The notes beneath the pieces were generated by a model. The model was not told the origin of the DNA. It saw only the letters and a program-made list of their open reading frames with translations, and did not search any database. This document shows, piece by piece, positions 61,601-64,000 of a stretch of DNA of 64,000 nucleotides. The stretch lies in contig NZ_CP022989.1 of NCBI RefSeq assembly GCF_002278075.1, positions 3,038,001 through 3,102,000 of the forward strand. The letters run 5' to 3'. The translations under genes and the position numbers were made by a program. The DNA is from Paraburkholderia aromaticivorans (lineage in GTDB: Bacteria; Pseudomonadota; Gammaproteobacteria; Burkholderiales; Burkholderiaceae). Position 1 is the first letter of the stretch; each line of letters begins with the position of its first letter.

Positions 61601-62710
61601 TCAGAACGCGTGGCGCATGCCGACCGTCGCGATCATCTGACGGGTGCTGGCGGATTGGGCATAGGCGAAAATCTGCGCGTGCTGCGCTTCGCCGGCCGCC
61701 TGCTGCGCGATCACCGTGAGCGCCACGTCGGTGCGCTTCGACAGGAAGTAGTCGGCCTGCAGATTCACCTGATGCCATTTGGGCCTCGTGTTGATCACGT
61801 CGTACTTGCCGTCGGTGAAGGCATACGCGGAGCCGAGAATGAAGGCGGGCGTGACGTGATAGTTCAGGTTCAGGTTGTAGTTCTGCAAATGCAGATGCGA
61901 ATGATCGAGGTAATCGTAGCGGACATCCGTGAAGAGCGCCGCGAATTGCGCGGCGCCGACCGTATAGAAACCACCGGTGCCGAAGATGCGCTGTTTGCTC
62001 GCGTACGCGGCGGGATGCAGCGCGCTCTTCGAGAAGATCAGCAGCGACGAGGCGTAGTCGTTCGAAATCGCGCCGTCGGGGTTGGTCGCGCTGTACGGAT
62101 TGTTGTACTGCGCGTACACCACGCTCCACTTCAGCGGGCCGTGGTCGTAGCCCGCGCCGAAGCTGTACGCATTGTTGTTGGCGAAACCGGTTGCGTTGCT
62201 GAAACCGTATTCGGCGGTGGCCTTCAGGCCGCGATAGTCGGGCGTGACGTACTTCACGGCGTTCTGCACGCGAATGTCGTTGTAGCCGTTGTCGTTGTCG
62301 CCAATGTTCACGCCGTTACTCGCGATGATCACGGGGCCGACGTAATCGTGCACCGTGTCGTACTGACGGCCGAAGGTCAGCGTGCCGTACTTCTTGCTGG
62401 CGAGCCCGACGAATGCCTGGCGGCCGAATTCGCGGCCGTTCTGCGATGCGGTGCCGGTCATCACGTTAAAGCCGTTTTCCAACTGGAAGATCGCGCTCAT
62501 ACCGCCGCCCAGATCTTCGACGCCCTTCAAACCCCAGCGCGGATTCTGGTTGGTGCCCGACAGTGCCTGCCATGCGTTTTTGCCGCCCTGGTTCGTCGCA
62601 TAGCCGACGCCCGCCGAAATCAGGCCGTACAGCGTCACGCTGCTTTGCGCATGCGCGGCGCTGGAGAGCGCGCCGGCAATCGCGAGAGGGGCGAACTTGA
62701 TTAGTTTCAT
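61601..62710 (-). CDS. Gram-negative porin (Burkholderia OmpC-like), 369 aa
   Basis: Signal peptide MKLIKFAPLAIAGALSSAAH AQ, then QSSVTLYGLISAGVGYATNQ, the standard start of betaproteobacterial 16-strand trimeric porins. Inside are GNPRWGLKGVEDLGGGMSAI-like strands, GRQAFVGLASKKYGTLTFGR QYD and the closing aromatic VGMRHAF. It lets small solutes cross the outer membrane. It is followed after 2 bases by the exported nucleoside hydrolase, suggesting passage of nucleosides. Promoter and dyad lie upstream. Confidence 0.9.
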   Translation of the reverse strand: MKLIKFAPLAIAGALSSAAHAQSSVTLYGLISAGVGYATNQGGKNAWQALSGTNQNPRWGLKGVEDLGGGMSAIFQLENGFNVMTGTASQNGREFGRQAFVGLASKKYGTLTFGRQYDTVHDYVGPVIIASNGVNIGDNDNGYNDIRVQNAVKYVTPDYRGLKATAEYGFSNATGFANNNAYSFGAGYDHGPLKWSVVYAQYNNPYSATNPDGAISNDYASSLLIFSKSALHPAAYASKQRIFGTGGFYTVGAAQFAALFTDVRYDYLDHSHLHLQNYNLNLNYHVTPAFILGSAYAFTDGKYDVINTRPKWHQVNLQADYFLSKRTDVALTVIAQQAAGEAQHAQIFAYAQSASTRQMIATVGMRHAF

Positions 62711-62808
62711 CGTGGTCCAGTAGCGGGAGAGGAGGGTGCCTGGCGTGAGGCGTATTTGAATTGGGCTCGACTATACGAAGTGAGCCGCTATAAAAATAAT
62801 GTTGTTTT

Positions 62809-62839
62809 TTTATAGTTCCATAAATTGAATCTATTCAAT
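62809..62839 (-). promoter_or_regulatory. Porin promoter with dyad over the -35 box
   Basis: Read on the minus strand: TTGAAT (62833-62838) as -35, an 18-base spacer and TATAAA (62809-62814) as -10. The -35 box is one arm of the inverted repeat ATTGAAT (62824-62830) / ATTCAAT (62833-62839), a possible operator. Just downstream, CTATAAAAA (62788-62796) and TTTTTATAG (62807-62815) form another 9-bp dyad overlapping the -10. Confidence 0.6.
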
Positions 62840-62935
62840 CGCGATGGCTTCGCCCACGGGCGGAACGTGGACCGACGGCCTGTTGCGCGTTTACCGCGCC
62901 CGCCAAAGATTATTTTTCGCCAAAGAGCTGAGTCG

Positions 62936-62986
62936 CTATACTTTCCATATACGGTTAATTGTTCCAAATAAGGAACAATTAACCGT
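62936..62986 (+). promoter_or_regulatory. MCP promoter and perfect 15-bp-arm palindrome
   Basis: CTATACT (62936-62942) is a good -10 box and also fits the sigma-S form with C at -13; no good -35 is seen. Transcription from it would start near 62949. Immediately after is a perfect inverted repeat: ACGGTTAATTGTTCC (62951-62965), loop AAATAA, GGAACAATTAACCGT (62972-62986). It would form a hairpin at the very 5' end of the MCP mRNA, or a protein binding site. Confidence 0.65.
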
Positions 62987-63053
62987 TCACGTGCGCGGGG
63001 CCGCACGTCATGAGCCAGAGCGTCAAAAACCAGCCAGAGCAACTAAAACCACC

Positions 63054-64000
63054 ATGACCAGGAACCTGACCATCAATCTACGGATCGCGATCACCATTGC
63101 GTTTCTCGGCGTGCTGCTGATCGCCACCGGTTCGCTCGGCATTCTCGGCATGAGCCGGAGCAACGAGGCGCAGCACGACGCCTACGCGGTCCATTTCGCC
63201 TCGGTCGTCGCGCTCGGCAAGTCGGGTACGGCAATGTCGCGGGCCCGCTTCGGACTCGACTGGGCCATGAGCAATCCGCACTCGCCGCAACTGGCCGCGC
63301 AACTCGAGCGCGCCCGCATGCTGCTCGGCGAGTCGGACAAGTGGTGGAACAGCTTTCGCGAGCTGCCGAAAACGCCTGAACTGCAAAGCCTCACCGACGA
63401 CCTCGACGCGAAGCGCACGGCTGTGCGCCGCGACGGCATCGACAAGCTGATCGAGGCGATTCGCAGCGGCGACGCGAGCTGGATGGACGAAAGCCGCGCG
63501 AATCATCTGATCGGCCTCTATACGGCCATGAACGCGAGCCAGGGGGCGCTGGAGAATTATCTGAACCAGCAGGCGAGCGACGCGAACGAGCGCTCCGCCA
63601 CGCTCTTTCATGTGCTGTTGTACGCGTGCATCGGCAGCATCCTGGTGGGGCTGACGGTGGCGTTCATCAGCTGGCGCACGTTGCGCCGCGCGATCATGGC
63701 GCCGCTGAACGACGCGCTGCGTCAGTTCGATGCGATCGCCGCCGGCGAATTGACGACCCACGTGCCGATTCGTTCGAATGACGAAATGGCGATGCTGTTG
63801 CGCGGTGTCGCGTCGATGCAGGACAAGCTCGGCGCGACCGTCACCACGGTGCGTGCCGGTTCGCATTCGATCGCGTCGTCGACGCAGCAGATCGCCGCGG
63901 GTAATCTCGATCTGTCGCAACGCACCGAGGAACAGGCGGCTTCGCTCGAACAAACCGCGGCGGCGATGGAGCAGCTCACGTCGACTGTGCAACTGAATGC
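63054..64000 (+). CDS. Methyl-accepting chemotaxis protein, N-terminal part (cut by window edge)
   Basis: The first ~315 codons are present. Helix 1 (IAITIAFLGVLLIATGSLGI) is followed by a periplasmic TarH-like domain, helix 2 (LFHVLLYACIGSILVGLTVA), HAMP (RAIMAPLNDALRQFDAIAAG) and the start of the signalling domain (IAAGNLDLSQRTEEQAASLE QTAAAMEQL). It is clearly related to the chemoreceptor at 31811-33586, with the same layout and similar periplasmic core (ARMLLGESDKWWNSFRELP versus ARGMRATSDMWWKKYMDLP). The signalling tip lies outside the window. Ribosome site weak. Confidence 0.9.
   Translation, partial: MTRNLTINLRIAITIAFLGVLLIATGSLGILGMSRSNEAQHDAYAVHFASVVALGKSGTAMSRARFGLDWAMSNPHSPQLAAQLERARMLLGESDKWWNSFRELPKTPELQSLTDDLDAKRTAVRRDGIDKLIEAIRSGDASWMDESRANHLIGLYTAMNASQGALENYLNQQASDANERSATLFHVLLYACIGSILVGLTVAFISWRTLRRAIMAPLNDALRQFDAIAAGELTTHVPIRSNDEMAMLLRGVASMQDKLGATVTTVRAGSHSIASSTQQIAAGNLDLSQRTEEQAASLEQTAAAMEQLTSTVQLN

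Overview
The window looks like part of a Paraburkholderia or Burkholderia-type betaproteobacterial chromosome. The evidence is high G+C with strong third-position G/C bias, many LysR regulators, Burkholderia-style porin and chemoreceptor genes, and close matches to well-known betaproteobacterial protein families. No rRNA, tRNA, insertion sequence, prophage or CRISPR array was seen. All assignments come from reading translations and sequence by eye.

Layout. 1-7.5 kb: the 5' end of an AraC-type regulator coupled to a DUF2795 gene, a small exported protein, a C45-family Ntn-hydrolase, a ClcB-like chloride channel with CBS domains, a glutathione S-transferase-like protein, and a YeiH-type exporter divergent from its LysR regulator. 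7.6-13.2 kb: a complete kguE-kguK-kguT-kguD-ptxS set for 2-ketogluconate use, preceded by a perfect LacI-type palindrome that closely resembles the Pseudomonas PtxS operator. 13.2-23 kb: a YhfC-like membrane protease, a large orphan effector-like protein, an alpha-ketoglutarate permease (copy 1), a Spy-like periplasmic protein, LysR and Lrp regulators and a lysine-6-dehydrogenase-like enzyme. 23-26 kb: a 49-codon cydX with no cydAB beside it, overlapping a P-loop kinase gene; a lipoprotein; CorA. 26-31.4 kb: a ribose-type ABC transporter (rbsB, rbsA, rbsC) and LacI regulator, with a perfect palindromic operator at the rbsB promoter. 31.8-34.8 kb: a chemoreceptor and a 2-keto-4-pentenoate hydratase-like enzyme. 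35.6-40.7 kb: the prkA-yeaH-spoVR stress module behind a long leader. 40.9-44.2 kb: alpha-ketoglutarate permease copy 2, a glycosyltransferase and two small genes. 44.8-50.2 kb: an operon of NMT1-type ABC transporter, Rieske oxygenase and 8-oxoguanine-deaminase-like amidohydrolase, probably for a nitrogen heterocycle. 50.3-52.6 kb: a second orphan effector-like protein. 53-56.8 kb: LysR regulators and an MdtD-like exporter. 56.9-62.7 kb: adenosine deaminase, a purine-type NCS2 permease with divergent LysR, a Tat-exported nucleoside hydrolase and a porin, together a plausible nucleoside/nucleobase uptake set. 63 kb to the end: a truncated chemoreceptor whose leader carries a perfect 15-bp-arm palindrome.

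The main theme is scavenging of sugars, sugar acids, TCA intermediates, purines and nucleosides, with transport, first catabolic step and local regulator usually grouped. The least explained items are the two large orphan proteins (660 and 767 aa), the orphan cydX/kinase overlap, the Rieske/ABC/deaminase operon, and short tandem arrays with 9-, 13- and 14-bp periods in intergenic DNA and in the 5' end of rbsC.
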